A program made the position numbers and the translations under genes. Below are positions 36,097 to 45,215 of a stretch of DNA of 64,000 bases, piece after piece. Within the stretch, counting starts at the first letter, position 1. Each line of letters starts with the position of its first letter. Under the pieces are notes generated by a model that saw only the letters and a list, made by a program, of their open reading frames with translations, had not been told where the DNA came from and searched no databases. The DNA is from Oscillospiraceae bacterium (GTDB lineage Bacteria; Bacillota; Clostridia; Oscillospirales; Ruminococcaceae): the NCBI GenBank assembly GCA_025757845.1, contig CP107211.1, positions 496,001-560,000 on the forward strand, written 5' to 3'.

Positions 36097-37698
36097 ATGA
36101 AGGAGAAAATGATGAACGCCATGCAGCGGTTCTCCAAAGCAATGTTCGTTCCCATTCTGCTTCTGCCTATTGTCGGTATTCTCATCGCAGTGGGCAACCT
36201 ATTCACCAACGTCCGGCTGCAGGCAATCCTGCCATTTTTGAATAATCCCGTCACCATCGGGTTTGGCACGATCCTTTCGGGTTCGTTGAGTGCGATCCTG
36301 AGCAATCTTGGCATTATTTTCTGCGTTGGTCTGAGTATTGGCCTTGCAGATAAGAAAAAGACGGAGGCCGGGTTGGTCGCCCTGCTTTCGTTCTTCGTAT
36401 TCATCAACGCTATGAACAAATTTATGGGTCTGCGGGGCATGCTGGTAGAAGGCAGTCTTTCCGGCACCGGCCAGGCCATGGTCCTGGGTGTCCAGGTGCT
36501 GGACATGGGCGTGTTCCTGGGCCTGCTGCTGGGCATCGTGATCGCATGGGTGCACAACCGCTTCTGTGAGACCGAGTTCAACAACGCCTTCCAGATCTAC
36601 GGCGGCACCCGTTTTGTGTTCATCGTGCTGATCCCCGTCATGGTGCTTCTGGCTGTGCTGCTCACCTTTGTGTGGCCCTTTGCACAGGCTGGCATCAACG
36701 CCCTGGGCGGCTTTATCCAGAGCGCAGGCAACTTTGGTCTGTTCGTTTACGGTATGCTGGAGCGTCTGCTGATCCCCACCGGTCTGCACCATTTGGTCTA
36801 TATGCCGTTCCTGTACACTTCTCTGGGCGGCACTGCCACCGTGGGCGGCCAGGTGCTGGAGGGTGCCCGGAACATCTACTACGCTGAGATCGCTGATCCT
36901 TCCGTTGCCGTGCTGAGCCAGTCCGTCATCTGGGACGCCCGCGGCATCTCCAAGATGTTCGGTCTGATCGGTGCCTGCCTGGCCATGTACCAGACCGCTC
37001 GCCCCGAGAGCCGTGAGAAGATCAAACCCATTCTGATCGCCGCCGCCGTCACTTCCTTTATTGCCGGCGTTACCGAGCCCATCGAGTTCAGCTTCCTGTT
37101 CGTGGCTCCTATCCTGTTTGTGGTCCATGCCGTTCTGGCTGGTTCCAGCTTTGTGGTCCTGAACCTGCTGGGCTGCCGTGCCATCGGCCCCAACGGCTTC
37201 ATCGACTTCCTGCTGTACAACCTGCCCCTGGGCATTGGCAAGACCCGTTGGCCTGTCTACATCGCTGTGGGCGTGCTGTACTTCTTCCTGTACTATGTGA
37301 TCTTCCGCGTGCTGATCGTCAAGATGAACCTCCACACCCTGGGCCGTGAGGCAGAGGGCATGGAGATGAAGCTCCACTCCAAGTCCGAGTACAAGGCCAA
37401 GGTGGCTGCTGAGAACGGCACCGCTGCTGCCCCTGCTGCTGACAACACCGTGGACGCTGCTGTCATCGTGGAGGCTCTGGGCGGCAAGGACAACATCCTG
37501 AAGGTCACCAACTGCTACACCCGTCTGCGTACCGAGCTGGCAGACCCCAACAAGGTCCAGGACGATGTGCTGAAAAACCAGACCGGTGCTTCTGCCGTGA
37601 TCCACAAGGGCAAAAATGTCCAGGTGGTGTACGGCCTGAAGGTCGCTTCTGTTCGCAAGGCAGTGGACGCTGAGCTGGGCTTCAGCGGCGAAGAATAA
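36097..37698 (+). CDS. PTS system alpha-glucoside-type EIICB component
   Basis: A 533-aa phosphotransferase permease. The EIIC domain has about ten helices with the family motif GVTEPIEFSFLFVAP. After a linker, the EIIB domain (from about residue 450) carries the phosphorylated Cys in TNCYTRLR. No EIIA domain is fused, so one must be supplied from elsewhere. It is of the glucose/glucoside superfamily, like MalP/GlvC. The GH4 gene 57 bp downstream would open the imported disaccharide phosphate. Confidence 0.93.
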   Translation: MKEKMMNAMQRFSKAMFVPILLLPIVGILIAVGNLFTNVRLQAILPFLNNPVTIGFGTILSGSLSAILSNLGIIFCVGLSIGLADKKKTEAGLVALLSFFVFINAMNKFMGLRGMLVEGSLSGTGQAMVLGVQVLDMGVFLGLLLGIVIAWVHNRFCETEFNNAFQIYGGTRFVFIVLIPVMVLLAVLLTFVWPFAQAGINALGGFIQSAGNFGLFVYGMLERLLIPTGLHHLVYMPFLYTSLGGTATVGGQVLEGARNIYYAEIADPSVAVLSQSVIWDARGISKMFGLIGACLAMYQTARPESREKIKPILIAAAVTSFIAGVTEPIEFSFLFVAPILFVVHAVLAGSSFVVLNLLGCRAIGPNGFIDFLLYNLPLGIGKTRWPVYIAVGVLYFFLYYVIFRVLIVKMNLHTLGREAEGMEMKLHSKSEYKAKVAAENGTAAAPAADNTVDAAVIVEALGGKDNILKVTNCYTRLRTELADPNKVQDDVLKNQTGASAVIHKGKNVQVVYGLKVASVRKAVDAELGFSGEE

Positions 37699-37749
37699 GA
37701 CCTTGCGTTCCAACACCCATATCAAAACATCCAGTAAGAGGGAGGGTAA

Positions 37750-39081
<1,332 letters not shown>

Positions 39082-39170
39082 TGACAGCGTTCCTGAAGCG
39101 CTGCCCCGGATATTCTCTGTCCCCATGAAGTAAGCCGAAGGGGCTGCTGCATAAAAATCTTCGCAAGGTT

Positions 39171-39200
39171 TTGCGTGAGCGCTTGAAAAAGCACAAATAA
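39171..39200 (+). repeat. 30-bp direct repeat, copy 2
   Basis: Identical to 32488-32517. It lies 89 bp after the GH4 stop and just before a terminator. Confidence 0.9.
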
Positions 39201-39206
39201 AGCATC

Positions 39207-39251
39207 AACTCCCCCTGATTTCCCGTTTCGGAAATCAGGGGGAGTTTTTTT
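39207..39251 (+). terminator. Terminator of the PTS/GH4 operon
   Basis: A 17-bp perfect stem (39207-39223 with 39230-39246) followed by seven T. Confidence 0.95.
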
Positions 39252-39459
39252 CTGCCGCAGAAGATAAAAACACCGACAGCAGCGCAAAAACATCTTCTGA
39301 CCAGCAGAGAAAGAGGCGGCTGCCATCGGATGCAAGGGGATGCTTTTTGAATTTCACAATTCTTTCACTTTCTTCTTGCCCGCAATACCCTTTCCAATAC
39401 ACCCGGTAAAGCAGACAGTGCACTTCAGCCCGGAATCCTTAAAACCATCCATACACACG

Positions 39460-39896
39460 GTGTGTTTGGAAAAACAGAACCGATACCTGGTCGATCCCAA
39501 GAGCTTCCACCGGAAGCTGTTTGATCCGTCCGATGGACTGATCTCCCATATGGAAGATCACTTCATTGTGCTGGAACAGGTGGATCGGCTTGCACAGGGG
39601 GAGCTGAAGGAACTCACAAGCCTGCTGCAGAACCGTGAAGGCGGCCTGCGGGCGGCGGTGATCAACGAGGCGTCGCAGGAGGCATCGGTCCAGAACGCTG
39701 CTGCAGGTTTCTTCCCGGCGCAGATCCGGCTGCCGGCGCTGTCGGAGTGGTCCCTGTCGGACCGGCTGAACCTCATCCGGCGCAACTTCGTGTTCCGCAG
39801 CAAGGGCAACCTTGCCAAGCAGATCGGCTGGTATGCGCTGGCCTTCTGCGTCATCACCTGCATCACCTTTGTGGGAATGTTGTTTCTCTTTCGACC
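39460..39896 (+). pseudogene. Fragment of an unidentified membrane protein gene
   Basis: A GC-rich coding-like stretch in one frame reads LFDPSDGLISHMEDHFIVLE, then a helical segment, then one membrane helix (GWYALAFCVITCITFVGMLF). It lacks a convincing start with a ribosome site, and after about 39896 the composition becomes non-coding. I do not recognise the family. It is probably a decayed or truncated gene in a rearranged interval (39.25-40.0 kb), which otherwise holds nothing I can identify. Confidence 0.45.
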
Positions 39897-39957
39897 GGTT
39901 GCTTGTCGATGTAATTCAATGCATTTCTTTTTGCGCTCGCATCTCTATTTCATGAAA

Positions 39958-39991
39958 ATGCCCCCATTCCGGTTGTCCGGAATGGGGGCAT
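39958..39991 (-). terminator. Terminator of the Cys-rich small protein gene
   Basis: A 15-bp perfect stem with a 4-base loop (39958-39972 with 39977-39991), followed by TTTT on the leftward strand. Confidence 0.85.
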
Positions 39992-40021
39992 ATATCAGAG
40001 CAGACGGGGGTGCTTTAAGCG

Positions 40022-40186
40022 TTACGGCTTTTTGTGCTCCGGGTTTTCGCAGCGGCTGTGGCAGGACGCACAGTTGCCGCCGCAGCCCTCGCCCTTCCAG
40101 CCGCCGTTCTTGGAGATCCACACAACGGCCAGTGCAAACAGGACGGCCAGCACCAGCAGGGTGATAATTCCACGCAGTGTCAACAT
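40022..40186 (-). CDS. FeoB-associated Cys-rich membrane protein
   Basis: A 54-aa protein with one N-terminal membrane helix (IITLLVLAVLFALAVVWI) followed by a Cys cluster (CGGNCASCHSRC). This matches the small FeoB-associated Cys-rich family, normally encoded beside the ferrous iron transporter FeoB. Here no feo gene is adjacent. AAAGAGG precedes the ATG, and a strong terminator follows. Confidence 0.8.
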   Translation of the reverse strand: MLTLRGIITLLVLAVLFALAVVWISKNGGWKGEGCGGNCASCHSRCENPEHKKP

Positions 40187-40300
40187 TTTAAAAACCTCTT
40201 TTCCTGCGGAACGTTTCCGCCTTCAGTATACACGATTTTGCCCCGGAGCGCAACCGGAATGCCGCGCGGAAAAAAATTTGAAATTTTTTGAAAATAGGGC

Positions 40301-40329
40301 TTGCAATTTGCCCGGGGCCGTGCTATAAT
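40301..40329 (+). promoter_or_regulatory. Promoter of tRNA-Val
   Basis: TTGCAA (40301-40306), 17 bases, perfect TATAAT (40324-40329), 43 bp before the tRNA. Confidence 0.8.
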
Positions 40330-40372
40330 AATCACGTTCCAATTCGGAGCGCCAAACAAAACAACAGAATAT

Positions 40373-40449
40373 GGAGGATTAGCTCAGCTGGTTAGAGCAC
40401 CTGCATCACACGCAGGGGGTCTGGGGTTCGAGTCCCTAATTCTCCACCA
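40373..40449 (+). tRNA. tRNA-Val, anticodon CAC
   Basis: A 77-base gene with encoded CCA. The acceptor stem GGAGGAT pairs with ATTCTCC. The D arm is GCTC...GAGC, and the anticodon stem CCTGC/GCAGG holds loop ATCACAC, giving anticodon CAC. The T arm is GGGGTTCGAGTCCC. The discriminator base A fits valine. Accessory DNA starts directly downstream, so it is a candidate integration site. Confidence 0.96.
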
Positions 40450-40454
40450 AACGT

Positions 40455-40487
40455 AAGGCCGTTTACCTGAAAAGGTGAGCGGCTTTT
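40455..40487 (+). terminator. tRNA-Val terminator
   Basis: A 13-bp stem with wobble pairs (40455-40467 with 40474-40486) and a T-run. Confidence 0.7.
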
Positions 40488-40510
40488 TATTGTATCTACG
40501 TGCTTTTTGA

Positions 40511-40543
40511 CATGCAAAAGTGAAGCGAATTCACTTTTGCATG
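40511..40543. repeat. 14-bp inverted repeat at the element boundary
   Basis: A perfect 14-bp stem (40511-40524 with 40530-40543) and 5-base loop, without T-run, just after the tRNA unit. It could be part of an attachment or recombinase site. Confidence 0.6.
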
Positions 40544-40583
40544 TTGATAATGAAACGTGTAGGAGGCCCCCTTTTCAGTCGTT

Positions 40584-40612
40584 TGTAGCAAGTTTGTAGC
40601 AGATCTGTAGCA
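40584..40612 (+). repeat. Three TGTAGCA direct repeats with 11-bp period
   Basis: TGTAGCA occurs at 40584, 40595 and 40606, exactly 11 bp apart, about one helical turn. Such iterons near a tRNA resemble arm-type sites for tyrosine integrases; this is an inference. Confidence 0.55.
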
Positions 40613-40714
40613 AAATTCGGAGAGGAACGGCAAAATGACCTCAGAAACCCGATTTTTGCGGATTCTTGAGTGTAAAATTTTATCCTTGGATTTTGTGCAG
40701 AATGACGAGGATGC

Positions 40715-40743
40715 TTTTCATTCGGATTCGGATGCCGTATAAT
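40715..40743 (+). promoter_or_regulatory. Promoter of the HipA-like operon
   Basis: TTTTCA (40715-40720), 17 bases, perfect TATAAT (40738-40743), 36 bp before the GTG start. Confidence 0.65.
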
Positions 40744-40778
40744 AAAGGAAAAGATCATGGATGAAAGGAGAAATCGCT

Positions 40779-41918
40779 GTGCGCTACACCATCAGGCATT
40801 TTGATTTGCCACTGCTTACCTTTGAAGCAAACATGGACAGTGCAGATACTGACCTCCATATTATAAAGGTATATGAAGAAAACAGCGCCTTTCTTCCGCT
40901 GAATCTGACGGTATCCGAGGATGGTGTAGAACGCTGGCTGCGGCATCGCGCAATTCCGAAGAACCGAGCGTATGTAGACGCTCTGCTCTCTAAGGTGGGG
41001 CTTTCTTTGAATCGACCGCTTGGAATTATTGCAGCCAATAAAGGTCTTTCGCTCAATGATTGCTTTTGGGTAGATGCAGAGGGTTCCGGGGATACTTTTG
41101 AAAAGGTAAATCTTTACGATAACCGATTCAGTCAGGTGCTGGCAGCAATCGCCTTTACAGGATATGGCAGCAGCATACGAACTTCGCTTGCGTCCTGCCC
41201 GGAGTTCTCGACTAACGGGAGGCTGCCCAAATGCTGGCGCAGGCAAAACGGAAAAATCTATCTTTATAAAGGTGGCACGTCAGGGTTCAGCAATCTGGGA
41301 TTTGAACCGTACTCGGAACTGTATGCTTATCAAGTTGCACAGGTGATGGGCGTGAATGCGATTCGATACACCCTGACGAAAGACCTGAAAAAGACGCTTT
41401 GTTCCAAGTGTGAGCTGTTCACCAGCAAAGAGTATTCTTATATTCCCATCGGACAGCTTGTGTCCAAAGGCGGAATAAAAGCAATTTTAGCGTATTATCA
41501 GACGTTCGGTCAGAACTTTGTGGATGCACTGGAAGATATGCTGGTCTTTGATGCGATCATCTGCAACACTGACCGCCACTATGGAAACTTTGGTGTGCTG
41601 GTAGATAATAAGACCAACACGATTGCGGCACCCGCACCGCTGTTTGACCACGGAAACTCGCTGTTCAGTCTGGGCGGAACGGATCTTTGGGACAACCAGA
41701 AAGCATTTGATGAATATGCCCGCACACTGCTTCCGCTTGCATACGATGATTTCTTTGCAGCTGCAAAGAGCGCAATGAAACCTCGTCACCGTGCAATGCT
41801 CCATAAGCTGCTGGATTTCCATTTTGACCGCAGAGCGACACGTTATAATCTGCCGCCAAATCGCTTGAAGATGATCGAAAAAGAGGTACAGCGCAGAGCA
41901 AGAGTGCTTTTAGGGTAA
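40779..41918 (+). CDS. HipA-like kinase-fold protein
   Basis: A 379-aa protein. The C-terminal half has the HipA-like kinase signature: CNTDRHYGNFG (catalytic Asp and metal-binding Asn), followed by APLFDHGNSLF (DFG-equivalent Asp). The N-terminal half does not resemble the usual HipA N-subdomain. HipA toxins phosphorylate translation factors such as GltX; the target here is unknown. The GTG at 40779 is chosen, with AAAGGAG 8 bases upstream. A DUF3990 fragment and an XRE gene follow on the same strand, so it may be part of a toxin-antitoxin-type cassette. Confidence 0.75.
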   Translation: MRYTIRHFDLPLLTFEANMDSADTDLHIIKVYEENSAFLPLNLTVSEDGVERWLRHRAIPKNRAYVDALLSKVGLSLNRPLGIIAANKGLSLNDCFWVDAEGSGDTFEKVNLYDNRFSQVLAAIAFTGYGSSIRTSLASCPEFSTNGRLPKCWRRQNGKIYLYKGGTSGFSNLGFEPYSELYAYQVAQVMGVNAIRYTLTKDLKKTLCSKCELFTSKEYSYIPIGQLVSKGGIKAILAYYQTFGQNFVDALEDMLVFDAIICNTDRHYGNFGVLVDNKTNTIAAPAPLFDHGNSLFSLGGTDLWDNQKAFDEYARTLLPLAYDDFFAAAKSAMKPRHRAMLHKLLDFHFDRRATRYNLPPNRLKMIEKEVQRRARVLLG

Positions 41919-42474
41919 AAAGTGGGGCGTTGGCATCGACCACAATGGCTACGCTAACCGGTATAAAATCGAATGCGACGGTTTGACCATTCTGGATTTG
42001 AACGCTCCCGGTTACACGATGCTGCATTGGCTGACGATTCTTTTGGAGAACCGCGAATTCGATACTTCTGCCCCGCTGGCCGCAGAAGCCAAAGAATACC
42101 TGATGAACACTTTTCACCTCGACTATAAGTCTGCTGATATCATCATTGGATACAGGGCAGATGACAGCTATTTTTCCTTTGCATCCGATTTTATCAACGG
42201 TGCAATCTCTTACCGCCAGTTGTGCAATGCCATGCGCTTGGGCAAGCTGGGGCAGCAGTTCGTGCTGAAAAGCAAAGCGGCCTTTGAACAGCTGGAATTT
42301 CTCGGCTATGAGACCGCAGACTCTAAAGAATGGTATAAGAAAAAGGCCTTCCGTGACCAGACAGCCCGCCGCCAATATTTTGACGTGGAGCGCAACCGCC
42401 GTCAGAGGGGAGACCTTTATATTACCACGATTCTCGACGAGGAGATGAAGCCCAATGATCCACGCTTACGATAA
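41914..42474 (+). pseudogene. DUF3990 protein lacking its N terminus
   Basis: The frame reads KKWGVGIDHNGYANRYK, then ILDLN, ADIIIGYRADDSYFSFA and LCNAMRLGKLGQQFVL. This is the C-terminal part of DUF3990 proteins, related to ADP-ribosyltransferase folds. The first part, with the expected NAD-binding start, is missing, and the frame emerges from the end of the HipA-like gene. Translation could only restart at a TTG near 41983, so it is probably nonfunctional. The deletion joined it to the HipA-like gene. Confidence 0.65.
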
Positions 42475-43114
42475 AAGCTATCTTTCTGCTGCACAGAAAA
42501 ATCTTGCCCGGATGTTGGATTATCTTGTCAATGATCTGCATTATCCGTTGGAGACGGCATGGCGGTGGTTTGTGACCAGTGAACTGTCTGCCCGGTTCGA
42601 GCAGGGGGATTGTTCGGTGCTGGTGGGCTTGTCCGGTGTAGAACTTGCCCGCGCTGTACTGGAGCAGGCGGGCGAAGTCGTACCTATGCAGAAACCCTCG
42701 TATGCCTACGACCGCAGCCCGGAATACTGGACAGGCTGGGCTCTTGCCTATTACCAGTGGCTGACCAGTTTGCGCTTTGCGGAGATTGAGCAGGCAGTGT
42801 CTATCACGAAAGTGCGGCTGCTGTATACGCCCTACCACGAGATGGATGTACGGCAGTTTGCAGACAAGATGAACGAGTTGTACCGTGCGTCAAAGCCGGA
42901 AACAAACCTGAAAGCCATGCGCACATTGGCCGGATTGAGCCAGTCGGAACTGGCAGGACAGGCTGATGTGCCTGTGCGTACCATCCAGCAGTACGAACAG
43001 CGACAGAAGGACATCAACAAAGCACAAGCAGAAACGCTGCTTCGCCTTGCGCGTGCGCTGAATTGCAACGTGGAGGATCTGATGGAGAAAGTTCCACCGC
43101 TGAATTTTAAATAA
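42455..43114 (+). CDS. XRE-family regulator with N-terminal extension (antitoxin-like)
   Basis: A 219-aa protein. The first 150 residues are helical and unrecognised. The C-terminal part is an XRE helix-turn-helix (LKAMRTLAGLSQSELAGQADVPVRTIQQYEQ). It overlaps the DUF3990 frame by 20 bp, a coupling typical of toxin-antitoxin operons. It probably represses the operon and may neutralise the DUF3990 partner, now broken. Confidence 0.8.
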   Translation: MIHAYDKSYLSAAQKNLARMLDYLVNDLHYPLETAWRWFVTSELSARFEQGDCSVLVGLSGVELARAVLEQAGEVVPMQKPSYAYDRSPEYWTGWALAYYQWLTSLRFAEIEQAVSITKVRLLYTPYHEMDVRQFADKMNELYRASKPETNLKAMRTLAGLSQSELAGQADVPVRTIQQYEQRQKDINKAQAETLLRLARALNCNVEDLMEKVPPLNFK

Positions 43115-43159
43115 GAATGAAGCGATGAGACCTGACACAGATTGTGCAAACAAAAAAGA

Positions 43160-43203
43160 AAGCTGCCATCCATGAGAGAAAAATTCTCACGGATCGGCAG
43201 CTT
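43160..43203. terminator. Bidirectional terminator between xre and integrase
   Basis: An interrupted stem (43160-43171 with 43191-43203) with an inner hairpin, A-rich on the left and TTTT on the right, between convergent genes. Confidence 0.75.
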
Positions 43204-43218
43204 TTCTCTTTGAAGCTG

Positions 43219-44499
43219 TTATGCTTTCGTTGTGGTCAGAACTTCATCATTGACCAGCTGATTGGCCTTATCAAATGCTTCGATCATCTGGGTCGCTTTC
43301 GGATGGAGATAGACTTCATCCAGCGTTTTGGATTTGGGCGTGTGCCCGACAGCGCGTTTCAGGATATCCTTGTTGACGCCTGCGCGGTCACAAAGGCTGG
43401 CGTAGGTATGGCGGGTGGTGTAGGGCGTATAGGTGGCAAGCTTCCCGGCAAACTCCGGTTTGCGCTTACCATTTTCGTCGTAAGGATTCGGCTGGATGCC
43501 GATTTCCTCCAGGAAAGGATAGAATTTGCGGTTACGCCAGTTCTTCTCATTCCAGAAATCGCCTTTTCCATTGGGAAAGAGCGGACCATTTTCCACAGAG
43601 GTGGCATACGCATGTTCAAAAACCGGAATGCCAAAGTCGAGAATGGGAATGATGCGGTTGCGTCCGGCCTCGGTCTTGCAGCCGCCGATCAGATAAGCAC
43701 CGGATTCCGTGCGGTGAAAATCTTCGTGTTTGAAGTGCAGCAGCTCATAGATACGCACTCCGCAGGCCAGAAGAGCAATTACCATCTGCCCGGTGGGCGT
43801 GTTCTTCTGGCTCAGGATCAGCGTCACCTGTTCGTCCGTGAAAATCTCGCGTTCCGGAGATTTGCGTCCTTCGACTTTCAGGACAGATGCAAGGTTGGCA
43901 TCCACGACACGCCAGCCAATGGCTGTGCGATACAGCTTACTGATAAGAGTACGCTCTTTTTCCAACATACTTTGAGACAGGCCGTTATCGGCCATCTTAT
44001 CAAGGATGTTTTGGAAGTCTTGCGCATAGAGGGCGGCAATTTTGAAGTGCCACAGTGGACGAAGATATTTCCACGCAATGTCATAGAGCTCGCGAGCCTT
44101 ATCGGACCGGCCCTTATATTCACGGGACTCTTTGAACATCCGGAAGCAGTCCTGCAGGGTAGAGTCCTGATAGGGTGTGGCCGGACGCTTCATCATTTCG
44201 GCGCGGACAGCTTCTGCTTCTTCACGGGTGACGTAGGTGCCAACAGCCTTCATGACTGTAATTCCGGTGTGAGGATCAGGGATCGGCATTCGGAGCAGCC
44301 ATGGTTTCCGGCGTGTTCCGGACATTCGTGTGATGCTGCCATTGCCAGACGAGGCTTTCAGCCGGGGCGATTCTCGTTTGGCTGGAACGGCAGGTGGAGC
44401 TACTGTACCGGGGGATGGCGCTGTGCCAACGGGATGACCGCAGGCAGAGCAGAATTTAGCGGTATCTGAGATTTGATGACCGCAATTTTCACAGAACAT
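43219..44499 (-). CDS. Tyrosine recombinase (integrase) with N-terminal zinc ribbon
   Basis: A 426-aa integrase. Residues 1-25 are a zinc ribbon (CENCGHQISDTAKFCSACGHP, two CxxC knuckles), then a flexible linker, an AP2/SAM-like core-binding region, and the catalytic domain. There, CGVRIYELLHFKHEDF holds box I Arg, TPYTTRHTYAS box II Arg, AVGHTPKSKT the late His, and DEVYLH the nucleophile Tyr. The first His of the usual HxxR is Tyr. The start at 44499 follows AGGAGG. It ends a leftward module with an excisionase-like gene 80 bp upstream. Confidence 0.92.
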   Translation of the reverse strand: MFCENCGHQISDTAKFCSACGHPVGTAPSPGTVAPPAVPAKRESPRLKASSGNGSITRMSGTRRKPWLLRMPIPDPHTGITVMKAVGTYVTREEAEAVRAEMMKRPATPYQDSTLQDCFRMFKESREYKGRSDKARELYDIAWKYLRPLWHFKIAALYAQDFQNILDKMADNGLSQSMLEKERTLISKLYRTAIGWRVVDANLASVLKVEGRKSPEREIFTDEQVTLILSQKNTPTGQMVIALLACGVRIYELLHFKHEDFHRTESGAYLIGGCKTEAGRNRIIPILDFGIPVFEHAYATSVENGPLFPNGKGDFWNEKNWRNRKFYPFLEEIGIQPNPYDENGKRKPEFAGKLATYTPYTTRHTYASLCDRAGVNKDILKRAVGHTPKSKTLDEVYLHPKATQMIEAFDKANQLVNDEVLTTTKA

Positions 44500-44579
44500 A
44501 GAATTGAACCTCCTATTGCTTTGAACTTGCTTCAAAAATGCCCCCGGCATCTGGAGGATGCCGAAGGCGGATGGTCGGA

Positions 44580-44816
44580 TTAGTTGCGGGTGCGGGAGAG
44601 CTGGTAATCCAGGCTCTGTTCAGCCGTGAGCCCCTTCTGGATAAAATGTACCAAATTCGGGTAAAAGATGTAGATACGGGATCCGTTCGGTACGTGGCTT
44701 ATGTAACCGGCGGCTACGAGGTTGCGGAGACTGTGGTATGTTATATCATAACCTTCGCTCCGTGCACGACGTGCGGCACCTGTTAGTGTAAGAAAATCCT
44801 GCGGCTTATTAACCAT
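44580..44816 (-). CDS. Excisionase-like small DNA-binding protein
   Basis: A 78-aa protein that starts at 44816 after GGAGAGAAAC. Text such as LTLTGAARRARSEGYDITYHSLRNLVAAGYISHVPNG, read in pieces, suggests a winged HTH of the excisionase/MerR kind. Its position just before the integrase on the same strand supports a directionality-factor role. Confidence 0.7.
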   Translation of the reverse strand: MVNKPQDFLTLTGAARRARSEGYDITYHSLRNLVAAGYISHVPNGSRIYIFYPNLVHFIQKGLTAEQSLDYQLSRTRN

Positions 44817-44908
44817 AATGTTTCTCTCCTTTCGCAAAATGATGGAAAGCACAGGTGGCTTTTCATAATAAGCATATCTTTTTGAGATATAGGACTCTTA
44901 AAGGGCGA

Positions 44909-45196
44909 TTAAGGGTACCAGGGAAGATCTGGCTCCTTTGAGAAGTCATAACGCTCCAAAGAATGTAAATCAGGTTGTACCACCTCATATTGGGCGTTTA
45001 AAGGGGGGCTGACATAGCCACAGTTAAAAAATAGACTCTGGTCACGCAGCGTGATAGCACCACAATCGATGTATTCACAATCGCCGGAAGTGTGACATGG
45101 AGGCTCTGTAAAATAGATGGCGGGCCTCATAGTTGATAGCAGATCAGTGTACTCGGGAGAAACAGGGTTTTCAAAAAATCCATCCGGGATGTTCAT
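44909..45196 (-). CDS. Hypothetical protein, 95 aa
   Basis: Not recognised. It has a CHTSGDCEYIDC segment with three Cys and one His, possibly metal-binding, and is Pro- and aromatic-rich. The start at 45196 is supported by AGGAGG. It lies 19 bp after the HerA-like gene in the same leftward operon. Confidence 0.7.
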   Translation of the reverse strand: MNIPDGFFENPVSPEYTDLLSTMRPAIYFTEPPCHTSGDCEYIDCGAITLRDQSLFFNCGYVSPPLNAQYEVVQPDLHSLERYDFSKEPDLPWYP

Positions 45197-45215
45197 GACA
45201 AATCCTCCTACTTGT

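Noticed and set aside
40584..40612. CRISPR-like short repeats
   Set aside because: Only three 7-bp units with 4-bp gaps; no spacers, no long repeats, no cas genes.
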